Source: Promicromonospora sukumoe (GTDB lineage Bacteria > Actinomycetota > Actinomycetes > Actinomycetales > Cellulomonadaceae). From it: a stretch of DNA of 64,000 nucleotides. The stretch lies in NCBI RefSeq assembly GCF_014137995.1, contig NZ_JACGWV010000001.1, positions 3,720,001-3,784,000 of the forward strand, in the 5' to 3' direction. Below the pieces are notes generated by a model that saw only the letters and a list, made by a program, of their open reading frames with translations, was not told the origin of the DNA and ran no database searches. Within the stretch, counting starts at the first letter, position 1. Each line of letters begins with the position of its first letter. The translations under genes were made by a program, and so were the position numbers. Below, piece after piece: positions 49,064 through 57,721 of the stretch.

Positions 49064-51069
49064 GCCGACACCTCCCACGCACAACGGAACCCGACGGTCG
49101 CACCGCGCGCGAGCCCGAGCCCCGGGAGCAGCAGCTTCACCGAGTAGTCCGGCGCGTGCCGCCCGCCCTCGACGTACCAGTCGGAGTCGGGCGCGCGGTA
49201 GTCGCTGCCGCCCTTGAGCATGACGAACCGCGTGCGGCCGTCGCTGTGCTCGCTCTCGGTCCAGCTCCACACGCCGACGCCGGGCCGCTCCACCCCGAAG
49301 TGCGACGGCGCGGCCTCCCCCGCGAGCTGCCACTCGTCCTCCATGGGCAGCCGCCCGCCGCGCCACGCGCAGTACGCGCGGGCGTCGTCGAGGTCCACGA
49401 AGGTGACCGGCTCGTCCTCGGTGCCCGCGGCCGGACGGCCGTCGGACCAGTGCGCCAGGAACCGGTGCGGCTGCGCCGGCGCGTAACCGGTCGCCTCCAG
49501 GAACGCCGCGAACTGCGCGTTCGTCACCTCGCGCTCCGCGACCGCGACCGGCGTCGTAAGCACGCCGTCGCGCTGCAGGGTGCGCGCGTCGTGCAGGCGC
49601 GGCGGCAGCGGCTTCCACTCGTCCACGTACGGCGCGCCCTGGTACATCCCGGTCTCCCGCGCGCGGTAGCGCACGGTGAGCACGTAGTCGCCCGCGGGCA
49701 CGACGACGGCGTCCGACCCCAGCTCCGACCTGTCAGACGGCTCAGACGTGTCAGACGTGTAGGTCACGGGAGTGACCTGTGCGTCTGACACGCCGACCCG
49801 ACGCGCGATCCGGTGCGGGAACCGGGCGTCGGCGTCGTGCGGCAGGTCCCGCAGCACGTCGCGGAGGCCCGGCAGCCAGGCGGGCTCCTCGGCGTCAGGC
49901 CCGACGTCGAGCAGCGCCGCGATCCCGCGGGCCGGGACGACGGCTTCCGTGCCGTCGTCCAGCACCTCCCCCGCGTAGTCCGCCCCGCCCCGGTTCACGA
50001 GCGTCCACAGGGTCACGCCGTCGAGCTCCCACGCCGACGCGTACACCCCGGCAGCCTCAGCCTCCGGAGCAAGCGGCGCCAGCGGCGTCCACTCGCCGTC
50101 GAGCAGCAGGTCACGGGCCGCGCGCTGCACGGTCACGAGGCGGCGCACGGTCGCCGCGTCCCGGCGCGACCACCCGACCCACACCCCGAACACGACCTCC
50201 CACACCATCACGCCCACGCCGTTCAGCCACGCGGACTGCAGCTCCTCGGTGTGGTCGCGGTGCCAGCGCCGCACGTGGTGCTGCATGTGCCGCCGCTCGT
50301 ACCAGTGCGCCCGCAGCACGCCCGGCACCGGGGAGTCGGCGAAGAACTGCGCCCACGACGAGGAGTGGTCCTCGATGCGCTCGACCGGCAGCTTGGACTC
50401 GCCCTCCAGCACGATCCCCGGCCGCGCCGCCTCCAGCCGCGCGACGAGCTCCGGCTCGGCCTTCTTCAGCGTGTCCAGGAAGACGCCGTCCGCCCCCAGC
50501 TCGCCCACCACGGCGGCGAGCTCCGTGAGGTCGTCCGCGCCCCGGCGCGTGCCGACGTCCCACGGGTTGTAGTCGACGAAGACGTGCATGCCGGCCTCGT
50601 GGAACGTCGCCACGAGCGCGGCCAGGCCGGGCACGTCCCGGTAGTAGTCCCACTGGTTGCGGTCGTCCAGCCCGATCACCGGGTAGGCGTGCCACAGCAC
50701 GACGGCGTCGAGCCCGCCGAACCGCTCCTCGGCGTCGGCCAGGAACACCTCCGGCGTGAAGCGGCCCTCCGCGAACGAGTAGAGCAGCTCGTCCCAGAGC
50801 CAGACCTGCGCCACCGTGCTGCACCCGGCGGCCCACGCCGCCTCGGGCCGCTCATACGCGGCGCCCGTGTAGCCGTGCCGCTCCCGGGCGTCGGACCGCC
50901 AGGCCCGCAGCGTCTCGCGCCAGGCGGGACGGTCGGCCGGGTCGGCCGGCCCGGAGAAGATCTTGGCCTGGTCCAGCGCCTCGCTCGCCTCCGTGGTCAG
51001 GGGGCCGACGGCGACCTCGGTCGGCCGGTCGATCGGCCGCGGGACGAGGGGGTCGAACGTGTAGCTCAT
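49060..51069 (-). CDS. Glycosidase-like barrel fused to an FGE/SUMF1-fold domain
   Basis: 669 residues. Residues ~1-410 look like a TIM-barrel glycosidase: AGCSTVAQVWLWDELLYSFAEGRFTPE, GLDAVVLWHAYPVIG, MHVFVDYNPWDVG, GADGVFLDTLKKA and IVLEGESKLPVERIED. Residues ~445-669 have the formylglycine-generating-enzyme fold: VVVPAGDYVLTVRYR, VAVAEREVTNAQFAAFLEATGY, PVTFVDLDDARAYCAWRGGRLPMEDEWQLAG, GVWSWTESEH, VMLKGGSDYRA and VGFRCAWEV. The paired catalytic Cys of true FGE are absent around the GGS motif, so this half is probably a binding or structural domain. No signal peptide. It is embedded in the operon between the kinase and CoA-transferase genes. Confidence 0.8.
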   Translation of the reverse strand: MSYTFDPLVPRPIDRPTEVAVGPLTTEASEALDQAKIFSGPADPADRPAWRETLRAWRSDARERHGYTGAAYERPEAAWAAGCSTVAQVWLWDELLYSFAEGRFTPEVFLADAEERFGGLDAVVLWHAYPVIGLDDRNQWDYYRDVPGLAALVATFHEAGMHVFVDYNPWDVGTRRGADDLTELAAVVGELGADGVFLDTLKKAEPELVARLEAARPGIVLEGESKLPVERIEDHSSSWAQFFADSPVPGVLRAHWYERRHMQHHVRRWHRDHTEELQSAWLNGVGVMVWEVVFGVWVGWSRRDAATVRRLVTVQRAARDLLLDGEWTPLAPLAPEAEAAGVYASAWELDGVTLWTLVNRGGADYAGEVLDDGTEAVVPARGIAALLDVGPDAEEPAWLPGLRDVLRDLPHDADARFPHRIARRVGVSDAQVTPVTYTSDTSEPSDRSELGSDAVVVPAGDYVLTVRYRARETGMYQGAPYVDEWKPLPPRLHDARTLQRDGVLTTPVAVAEREVTNAQFAAFLEATGYAPAQPHRFLAHWSDGRPAAGTEDEPVTFVDLDDARAYCAWRGGRLPMEDEWQLAGEAAPSHFGVERPGVGVWSWTESEHSDGRTRFVMLKGGSDYRAPDSDWYVEGGRHAPDYSVKLLLPGLGLARGATVGFRCAWEVSA

Positions 51070-51078
51070 GATGCCTTT

Positions 51079-52008
51079 CTAGTTCTTCTCGACGAGCAGG
51101 TGCTCGGCCAGCGCGACGACGTCGGCGGCGTCGGGCACGGCGTCCTGCGCGCCCGGCCGCGTGACGGCGAGGGCTCCGGCGGCGCCGGCCAGCCGGGCGG
51201 CTGCCGCAAGGCCCGCGATCCCGGAGCGGGCGAGGGCCGCCGCGAGGACGCCGCAGTACGTGTCACCTGCGCCCGTTGTGTCAACTACCGCGACCTCGGC
51301 GGCCGGGACCCGGACCGGCTCCAGGCCCCGGCGGGCGACCAGGCTGCCGACGGCGCCCAGCGTCACGACCACCGCGGGCACCCGCTCCAGCAGGGCGGCC
51401 GCGAGCGCCTCGGGCGCGCCAGCCTCGACACCGGAACCCGCCAGGTCCCCCGCCTCGTGCTCGTTGACCACCAGCACGTCCACCTGCTCCCACAGCGCCT
51501 CGGGCAGGTCGCGCGACGGCGCCGCGTTGAGCACGAACAGCGCGCCCTCCCGGCGTTCCCGGGCGGCGGCGGTCACGGTGCTGAGCGGGATCTCGAGCTG
51601 CGCGAGCACGACGTCGGCGGCGGCGATGCGGCGGGCCTGCGCCGCGCCGACCCGTACCCGCGAGTTGGCGCCGGGCGCCACGACGATGGCGTTCTCGCCG
51701 TCGGGCGAGACGGTGATGAGAGCGGTGCCCGTGGGGGCGTCGACGCGCTCGACCGTGTCGGTCCGCACGCCAGCGCCGTCGAGCGAGGCGAGCAGCAGCT
51801 CCCCGGACTCGTCGCGGCCCAAGGCGCCGACGAACGTGGTCGTCGCTCCCCCGGCGCGCGCCGCGGCGACGGCCTGGTTGGCGCCCTTGCCGCCCGGTGT
51901 GCGGCGCAGGTCGCCGCCCAGGATGGTCTCGCCGCCCGCGGGATGCCGCGGAACGTCGACCACGAGGTCGACGTTCGCCGACCCGACCACCACGACGGTC
52001 CCGCTCAT
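51079..52008 (-). CDS. rbsK: Ribokinase-like PfkB sugar kinase
   Basis: 309 residues from ATG at 52008. PfkB marks: VVVVGSANVDLVVDVPRHPAGGETILGG, GGKGANQAVAAARAG (substrate site), VNEHEAGDLAG, VVVTLGAVGSLV and DTTGAGDTYCGVLAAALARSG with the catalytic Asp in the GAGD anion hole. NVDLVVDVPRHPAGGETI and GGKGANQA are closest to ribokinases. It would phosphorylate ribose, or a similar pentose, released by the two ADP-ribosylglycohydrolase-family proteins encoded directly before it. Confidence 0.88.
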   Translation of the reverse strand: MSGTVVVVGSANVDLVVDVPRHPAGGETILGGDLRRTPGGKGANQAVAAARAGGATTTFVGALGRDESGELLLASLDGAGVRTDTVERVDAPTGTALITVSPDGENAIVVAPGANSRVRVGAAQARRIAAADVVLAQLEIPLSTVTAAARERREGALFVLNAAPSRDLPEALWEQVDVLVVNEHEAGDLAGSGVEAGAPEALAAALLERVPAVVVTLGAVGSLVARRGLEPVRVPAAEVAVVDTTGAGDTYCGVLAAALARSGIAGLAAAARLAGAAGALAVTRPGAQDAVPDAADVVALAEHLLVEKN

Positions 52009-53375
52009 GCGGCACCCCCGGCCGGCTGTGCCAGCGCGACGGTCCGCCGCGCCAGGTCGTCGATGCGCTGCTCCCCGCCGGGCAGCGACGTCGCGATGAG
52101 CCCGTCCAGGGGCGCGGTCCAGCGTTCGCCGATCCGCTCGGGCGCAAGGGCCCCGACGACGCCGCCCACCGTCGCCGCCGCGGAGTCCGTGTCCCAGCCC
52201 GCCGTGACGGCGATCGAGACGCTCGGCCCGAACGCGCCCCGGCCCGTCGCCAGCGCGAACGCGATGACGGCGGCGTTGTTGAGGGTGTGCACCCAGTGCA
52301 GGTGCCCGTACTCGGCGTGGATGCGGTCCAGCCCGGCCCGCACGCCGGCCTCGCTCCCGTCGCACTCGCGGCCCAGGGACCGGCCGAGCGCCACGGCGGC
52401 GGCCAGCCCGCTCCCGGGCGGGACGACGGCGTCCGCGGCGTCGAGCACCTGCTCGACGTCGGAGGCGACCACCGCGGCGGACGCCAGCCCCGCCGCCCAC
52501 ATCGCCCCGAACACACCGTCGCGGGTGTGGCTGAGCCGGGCGTCGGCCCAGGCCAGGCGGGCTGCCCCGCGCACGTCGCCGGGCGAGACCCAGCCGAGCA
52601 GGTCGGTGCGGATCAGCGCGCCGATCCACTCGCGGAACGGGTTGTGGTGCGTGGCCGTCTCGGGCACGGGCACCGCGTCGAGGATGTTGCGGTAGGCCGC
52701 GCGCTCGGCGGTGAAGGTGCGCCCAGCGGGCAGGTTGTCCAGCCAGAGCTGCGCGACGTCGTCGGTGGTGAAGCTGCGACCGTGCCGCTCCAGGAGCGCG
52801 AGTGCCAGGATCGGGTAGTTGAGGTCGTCGTCCTCGGGCATGCCGGAGATGTTCTCCTCCAGCGACGTCGGGGCCGAGCGGCGGTTCCAGGGCCAGCGTT
52901 CGGCGACGTCGTCGGGCAGGCCGACGGCGGTGAACCAGCGGTCCAGCGGCCACCGGCCGGTCGACCGCAGGATCTCCTCGATGCCGGCGCGCGGGATCTT
53001 CTCGACGGGCTTGCCGAGCAAGCAGCCCGCGGCGCGGCCGGTCCAGGCGCCGTGCACCCGGGCCGCGTACGCGGCGTCCCCTCCGGCCGGGCGAACCGGC
53101 AGCGACGGGGCGGGCGGGAGCAGGGCCTCGACGTCGTCCCAGGTCTCCGGGGTCGAAGCCCCCGGCCGGGCGTCCAGCTCGTCCAGCAGATCGCGCGCCA
53201 GGGAACGGAGGGCCGGCGGCGCCGGGACGGGCCCCGCCCCGCTCACGGCCGGCGTCGGGTCCCCGCCCGCCGCGACCCATCGGTCGCGGACGTCGGCCAC
53301 GTCCTTGCCCTCGGCCGCCGACTGCACGAGCTCGTGCGCCAGCAGGTCCTCGGGCTGGGCCCAGGTCAGCCTCAC
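52005..53375 (-). CDS. ADP-ribosylglycohydrolase-family protein, divergent paralogue
   Basis: 456 residues from GTG at 53375. An N-terminal extension of ~110 residues (RLTWAQPEDLLAHELVQSAAEGKDV...) precedes the DraG-like core. In the core GDALG is replaced by VHGAWTGRAAGCLLGKPVEKIPR, the first metal motif is MPEDDDLNYPILALALL and the last is VTAGWDTDSAAATVGGVVGAL. The metal-binding acidic residues are thus kept, with the Thr of TDDT changed. The family removes ADP-ribose or related N-glycosyl groups. It overlaps both its neighbours by 4 bp; the sibling gene upstream encodes a more canonical member. Confidence 0.87.
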   Translation of the reverse strand: MRLTWAQPEDLLAHELVQSAAEGKDVADVRDRWVAAGGDPTPAVSGAGPVPAPPALRSLARDLLDELDARPGASTPETWDDVEALLPPAPSLPVRPAGGDAAYAARVHGAWTGRAAGCLLGKPVEKIPRAGIEEILRSTGRWPLDRWFTAVGLPDDVAERWPWNRRSAPTSLEENISGMPEDDDLNYPILALALLERHGRSFTTDDVAQLWLDNLPAGRTFTAERAAYRNILDAVPVPETATHHNPFREWIGALIRTDLLGWVSPGDVRGAARLAWADARLSHTRDGVFGAMWAAGLASAAVVASDVEQVLDAADAVVPPGSGLAAAVALGRSLGRECDGSEAGVRAGLDRIHAEYGHLHWVHTLNNAAVIAFALATGRGAFGPSVSIAVTAGWDTDSAAATVGGVVGALAPERIGERWTAPLDGLIATSLPGGEQRIDDLARRTVALAQPAGGAA

Positions 53376-54541
53376 GCGGGCTCACCCGCCCCGACGGCGT
53401 CGAGCGACGTCAGCCGGGCCAGCGCCCGCTCGCGGTCGGCCCGCAGGATGTCGCCCGCGGCGTCCGCCATGAGCCGTCCGGTCTCCCGGACGTCCATCTT
53501 GCTGGCCGTCTCGATCTGGTCGAGCCAGTCGGTGGGCACCACGCCGCTGCCACCGAGGCCCGCGGCAACGGCGCCCGCCATGACGGCGATCGAGTCGGCG
53601 TCGCGCCCGTAGTTCACGGCGGCCAGCACCGCGCCGCGGAAGTCGCCGCGGTGCCCGAGCAGCAGCCCGAGCGCCACCGGCAGCTCCTCGATCGACTTGG
53701 TCCGCGAGGGCCGGCGGGCGTCCATCGACATCTGCCGGTACTCGGGGCCGACGGAGTCGTACGGGGCCACCACCTCCCGGACGAGACGGGCGAGCTTGCG
53801 CTCCTCGTCGTCGGTCGCGGGCGCCTCCGGCCAGCCGGACAGGGCGTCGACGACGGCCCGGAGCGCGGCCGCCGTCCCGTCGTGGGCCACGTCCAGCGCG
53901 GCGGCCACGACGTCGTCCAGCGTGGCGCCCGGGGCGACCGAGGCCGCGACCATCGCCGCGAAGACCCCGGCCGCCTCGCGGCCGTAGCTGGACTGGTGGG
54001 CGCCCGTGAGGTCGATCGCCTCGGCGTAGGCGGCGCGGGGGTCGCCCGCGTTCACCAGCCCGACGGGCGCCACGTACATCGCTGCCCCGCAGTTGACGAC
54101 GTTGCCGACGCCCGCCTCGCGCGGGTCCACGTGCCCGTAGTGCAGCCGGGCCACGATCCACTTCTCGGCGAGGAACACCCGCTGGAGCAGCAGCGCCGTC
54201 GACTCGAGCTCGGGGATCCAGCGGGGCTCCCCGATCATCAGCGGCACCAGGTCCTCCGCCATGGCGTAGGCGTCCAGGTGCGCACGCCGCTTGGCGTACA
54301 CCTCCACGAGCGCCCTGGTCATGAGGGTGTCGTCCGTGATGTGCCCGTCGCCCTTGTGGTACGGGGCGATGGGGCGCGCGTCGCGCCAGTTGGGGTACCA
54401 GGGCCCGACGACGCCGCGCACGCGGCCCCCGTGCCGCTCCTCGATCTGCTCCGGTGTCCAGCCCTCGGTCGCTCCACCGAGGGCGTCCCCCACTGCGGCA
54501 CCGGTGATCACGGCCACCGACCGGTCCTCTAACCAGCTCAC
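53372..54541 (-). CDS. ADP-ribosylglycohydrolase-family protein, canonical
   Basis: 389 residues. DraG/ARH marks in order: ITGAAVGDALGGATEGW, GDGHITDDTLMTRALVEVY (TDDT metal site), VVNCGAAMYVAPVGLVNAGDPRAAYAEAIDLTGAHQ and AAVNYGRDADSIAVMAGAVAAGLGG (second metal site, D-x-D-S). Family members hydrolyse ADP-ribosyl-protein, ADP-ribosyl-acceptor bonds or other ribosides with two divalent cations. Within a sugar-import operon and beside ribokinase, a small-molecule riboside is a likelier substrate than protein. It follows the binding-protein gene by 72 bp. Confidence 0.9.
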   Translation of the reverse strand: MSWLEDRSVAVITGAAVGDALGGATEGWTPEQIEERHGGRVRGVVGPWYPNWRDARPIAPYHKGDGHITDDTLMTRALVEVYAKRRAHLDAYAMAEDLVPLMIGEPRWIPELESTALLLQRVFLAEKWIVARLHYGHVDPREAGVGNVVNCGAAMYVAPVGLVNAGDPRAAYAEAIDLTGAHQSSYGREAAGVFAAMVAASVAPGATLDDVVAAALDVAHDGTAAALRAVVDALSGWPEAPATDDEERKLARLVREVVAPYDSVGPEYRQMSMDARRPSRTKSIEELPVALGLLLGHRGDFRGAVLAAVNYGRDADSIAVMAGAVAAGLGGSGVVPTDWLDQIETASKMDVRETGRLMADAAGDILRADRERALARLTSLDAVGAGEPA

Positions 54542-54613
54542 GGCTACTCTCCCTCGTCGTTCCTGCGTCGCTCGCGTCAGTCGTCGCTCGCGTCGGTCGT
54601 GCTGCGTGACCTC

Positions 54614-55888
54614 TTACTGCGTGATCTCGTCCCAGCCGCTCGTGAGCTGGTCGGCGAGCTCGGTCTCGTCCGTCTCCTGCGCCAGGTAGCGCTGGTAGGC
54701 GGGCGTCGCCACGGTGTCCTTCCACTGGGCGTAGGAGTCGGCGAAGAGGTAGGGCGCGGCCGTGAAGTTCTGGCCGGACGCCAGGATCGTGCTCCAGCCG
54801 TTCTCGTCGCCGAGCTTCTCCGTCAGGGCCTCCTGGGCCGACGTCGTCGCCGGGATCAGGGCGTCCGCCTCGTTCAGGGCGGCGAGGTGCTCCGTCTGCG
54901 TGAAGAACTCGATGAACTCGGCCGACTCCTCGACGTGCTCGGAGTCGATGTTGACCGAGAGCGTCTGCGGGTTGGCGGCCTGCTGCGGGCCCTCGGGGCC
55001 GGCCAGCGGGGGCAGCGCCACCCAGTCGAGGTCCTTCGGCGCGTCCTTGGCGATGTTCGCGGCCTGGTAGGAGCCCTGCACGGTCATCGCCGTCTGCCCG
55101 GCGTAGAAGGAGGCGATGGCCTCCGAGCCCGACTGCGTCAGGGTGACCGGCAGGATCGACTCGTCGTCGTAGGCCATGGCGTGCACCAGCTCGGGCAGGG
55201 CCATCTCGCCCTCGCCGACCGTCACGTCGGCGTCCTCGCCCGTGCCGGTGATGTAGGAGCCGCCGAAGCCGGGGGCCAGCGACATGAACGCCGCCGTCGG
55301 GCTGGACAGGCCCCAGCCGAGGCCGTAGACGTCGCCCTCGGTGGTGGCCTGCGCGATCTCGCGCAGCTCGTCCCAGGTCATGGTGTCCCCGGTCGGGATC
55401 TCGACCCCGGCGTCCTCCAGGAGGGTGCGGTTGGCGAACACCACGTAGGACTGCAGCTCGGTCGGGTAGGCGATCACCTGGTCGTCGACCGTGACGGAGT
55501 CGAGGATGCCCTCGGGGATGTCCGCGCGGCGCTCCTCCGACATGAGGTCGGTGAGGTCCGCGAGGTAGCCGTCGCGGGCGAACGAGACGATGCTCGCCGC
55601 CTCGTAGTGGATGACGTCGGGCGCGGCGCCGCCGTTGAACTGGGTGATCAGCTTGTCGTAGACGCCGTCCCAGCCGGCAGGGACGATCTCGACCTGCACG
55701 TCGGGATTGGCGGTGTTCCAGTCCTCGACGATCGACTCGGTCGCCGCGATGGCGGCCGGCTGGTCGGACAGCGCCTGGAACTTCAGCGTGACCGGGCCGT
55801 CGTCACCGGCGTCGGCGCTGCCGCAGGCGGCGAGCAGGAGGGTGCTGGTCGTGAGGCATGCGGCGATGAACACTCCACGGGACTTCAT
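54614..55888 (-). CDS. ABC transporter substrate-binding lipoprotein
   Basis: 424 residues from ATG at 55888. Lipoprotein signal MKSRGVFIAACLTTSTLLLAAC, Cys22 anchor. Family 1 solute-binding fold: VTLKFQALSDQPAAIAATESIVEDWNTANPDVQVEIVPAGWDGVYDKLITQFNGGAAPDVIHYEAASIVSFARDGYLADLTDLM, IAYPTELQSYVVFANRTLLEDAG, YAGQTAMTVQGSYQAANIA and HVEESAEFIEFFTQTEHLAALNEADALIPATT. Member of the CUT1-like importer of the LacI-controlled operon. The ligand is unknown and probably not a simple sugar, judging from the operon enzymes. Confidence 0.92.
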   Translation of the reverse strand: MKSRGVFIAACLTTSTLLLAACGSADAGDDGPVTLKFQALSDQPAAIAATESIVEDWNTANPDVQVEIVPAGWDGVYDKLITQFNGGAAPDVIHYEAASIVSFARDGYLADLTDLMSEERRADIPEGILDSVTVDDQVIAYPTELQSYVVFANRTLLEDAGVEIPTGDTMTWDELREIAQATTEGDVYGLGWGLSSPTAAFMSLAPGFGGSYITGTGEDADVTVGEGEMALPELVHAMAYDDESILPVTLTQSGSEAIASFYAGQTAMTVQGSYQAANIAKDAPKDLDWVALPPLAGPEGPQQAANPQTLSVNIDSEHVEESAEFIEFFTQTEHLAALNEADALIPATTSAQEALTEKLGDENGWSTILASGQNFTAAPYLFADSYAQWKDTVATPAYQRYLAQETDETELADQLTSGWDEITQ

Positions 55889-55935
55889 GGGTCTGCCTTT
55901 CGGATAGGTGGTGCTGGTGTGGCCGTGGGGGCTGG

Positions 55936-56763
55936 TCATCCCTTGACCGCCCCGGCCATGAGGCCGCCGGTGAGCTTCTTCTGCATGATCGAGAAGAAGA
56001 CGATGCTGGGGATCGCGGCGAGCACGGAGCCCGCCGCGAGGGGGCCGAGCGCGACCTTGCCCTCGCCGCCGATGAACGTCGACAGCGTGATGGGCAGGGT
56101 GTAGTTCTCGGGCGACTGGAGCAGCACGAGCGCGAAGAAGAACTCGTTCCAGGAGGAGACGAAGCTGAACATCGCGGTGGCGACGACGCCGGGCGCGAGC
56201 AGCGGGACGACGATCCGGCGCAGCACCGTCAGGCGGCTGCCGCCGTCCATCGCGCCGGCCTCCTCGAGCTCGACCGGGATCGCGGCGACGTAGCCCTGCA
56301 GCATCCACAGCGCGAACGGCAGCGTGTACGTCGTGTGCACGAGCGTGAGCCCCACCAGGCTGTCCGTCAGGCCGATGGTCCGCAGGATGAGGAACAGCGG
56401 CAGGATCACCAGGATCACGGGGAACACCTGGCTCACCAGGATCCAGCCGACACCGGCCGTACGGATCGCGCCCTTGAGCCGCGCCAGCACGTACGACGCC
56501 GGGAGGGCGATGAGGATGACGAGCGCGGTGGACGCGAGCGCGACGATCGCGCTGTTGGCCGCGGAGTGCACCAGACCCTGCCGGGCCAGGGCCTCGGCGT
56601 AGTTCTCCCAGTGCCACTCCTGCGGCAGCAGGTTCACGACCAGCGAGTTGAGCTCGCCGGACGACTTGACCGACGCCGAGAGCAGCCACAGCAGCGGGAA
56701 CCCCAGGAACAGGATGTAACAGGCCAGCGCCACGTACTGGGCGGGGCGGACGAGGGTGCGCAT
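55936..56763 (-). CDS. ABC transporter permease (MalG type)
   Basis: 275 residues from ATG at 56763. Six helices; ALARQGLVHSAANSAIVALASTALVILIALPASYVLARLKG and the EAA loop IPVELEEAGAMDGGSRLTVLRRIVVPLLAPG mark the CUT1 second permease. It ends QKKLTGGLMAGAVKG, as usual for this class. It starts 4 bp after the first permease. Confidence 0.93.
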   Translation of the reverse strand: MRTLVRPAQYVALACYILFLGFPLLWLLSASVKSSGELNSLVVNLLPQEWHWENYAEALARQGLVHSAANSAIVALASTALVILIALPASYVLARLKGAIRTAGVGWILVSQVFPVILVILPLFLILRTIGLTDSLVGLTLVHTTYTLPFALWMLQGYVAAIPVELEEAGAMDGGSRLTVLRRIVVPLLAPGVVATAMFSFVSSWNEFFFALVLLQSPENYTLPITLSTFIGGEGKVALGPLAAGSVLAAIPSIVFFSIMQKKLTGGLMAGAVKG

Positions 56764-56767
56764 CGGC

Positions 56768-57721
56768 TCAGCCCTTCTTCTCGGTGCGGTCTTCGCGGAA
56801 CTGCGAGCGCAGGTACAGCGCCAGGAGGAGGACCACCACGACGACGAGCACGACGCCCATCGCGGCGGCATAGCCGATGTTCCGGTTCTTGAACGCCTCG
56901 AGGTAGGTGAACAGCATCGGCAGCATGGTGCGGCCGCCGGGCCCGCCCTCGGTCAGCACGTAGACCAGGGAGAACGAGTTGAAGTTCCAGATGAAGTTGA
57001 GCGACGTGATCGACGTGACGATCGGCCGCAGGCTCGGCAGGGTGACGGCCCAGAACCTTCGCCAGGCCCCGGCGCCGTCCATCGCGGCGGCCTCGTGCAG
57101 CTCGGCCGGGATCTGCTGCAGCCCCGCGAGCAGCGTCACCGTGGTCTGGGGCATGCCCACCCAGACGCCGACGACGATGACGGCGGGCAGCGCGGTCGAG
57201 AAGTCGGCGAGCCAGTTGATGTCGTCCGGCAGGCCCACCGAGCCCAGGAACGCGTTGAGCGGCCCCGCGTTGGGCGAGTAGATCATCTTCCACATGATCG
57301 CCACGACGACGGGCGGCATCGCCCACGGGATCAGTGCCAGCACCCGCGTCAGGCCCTGGAATCGCAGCCCGGAGTTGAGCAGCAGCGCGAGGCCCAGGGC
57401 CGCGACGAGCTGCAGCAGCGTCACCGAGACCGCCCACACCATGCCGATGCGGAACGACTCCCAGAAGAACGAGTTGCCGGCCAGCCGCACGAAGTTGTCG
57501 ACACCGACGAACTGGTAGTCGGGCCGCCGCACGAGCTCCGCGTCGGTGAAGGCCAGCAGCACGCCCATCAGCAGCGGCGCGACGGACAGCACGAGGATGG
57601 GCAGCAGCGACGGCATCACCAGCGCGGCGGCCTCGCGGCGCCGGGCGCGGTCCATGCCGGTCGGGCCACGACGGCGGCCGGGCCGGGGCGACGGCGGCCG
57701 GGGCGAGGCGAGGACGGTCAT
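56768..57721 (-). CDS. ABC transporter permease (MalF type)
   Basis: 317 residues from ATG at 57721 (ATGA overlap with the lacI-type gene). A Pro/Arg-rich cytoplasmic tail (SPRPPSPRPGRRRG) precedes six helices: LVMPSLLPILVLSVAPLLMGVLLAFTDAE and the EAA loop IPAELHEAAAMDGAGAWRRFWAVTLPSLRP. Forms the channel with the next permease; no ATPase gene in the operon. Confidence 0.93.
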   Translation of the reverse strand: MTVLASPRPPSPRPGRRRGPTGMDRARRREAAALVMPSLLPILVLSVAPLLMGVLLAFTDAELVRRPDYQFVGVDNFVRLAGNSFFWESFRIGMVWAVSVTLLQLVAALGLALLLNSGLRFQGLTRVLALIPWAMPPVVVAIMWKMIYSPNAGPLNAFLGSVGLPDDINWLADFSTALPAVIVVGVWVGMPQTTVTLLAGLQQIPAELHEAAAMDGAGAWRRFWAVTLPSLRPIVTSITSLNFIWNFNSFSLVYVLTEGGPGGRTMLPMLFTYLEAFKNRNIGYAAAMGVVLVVVVVLLLALYLRSQFREDRTEKKG

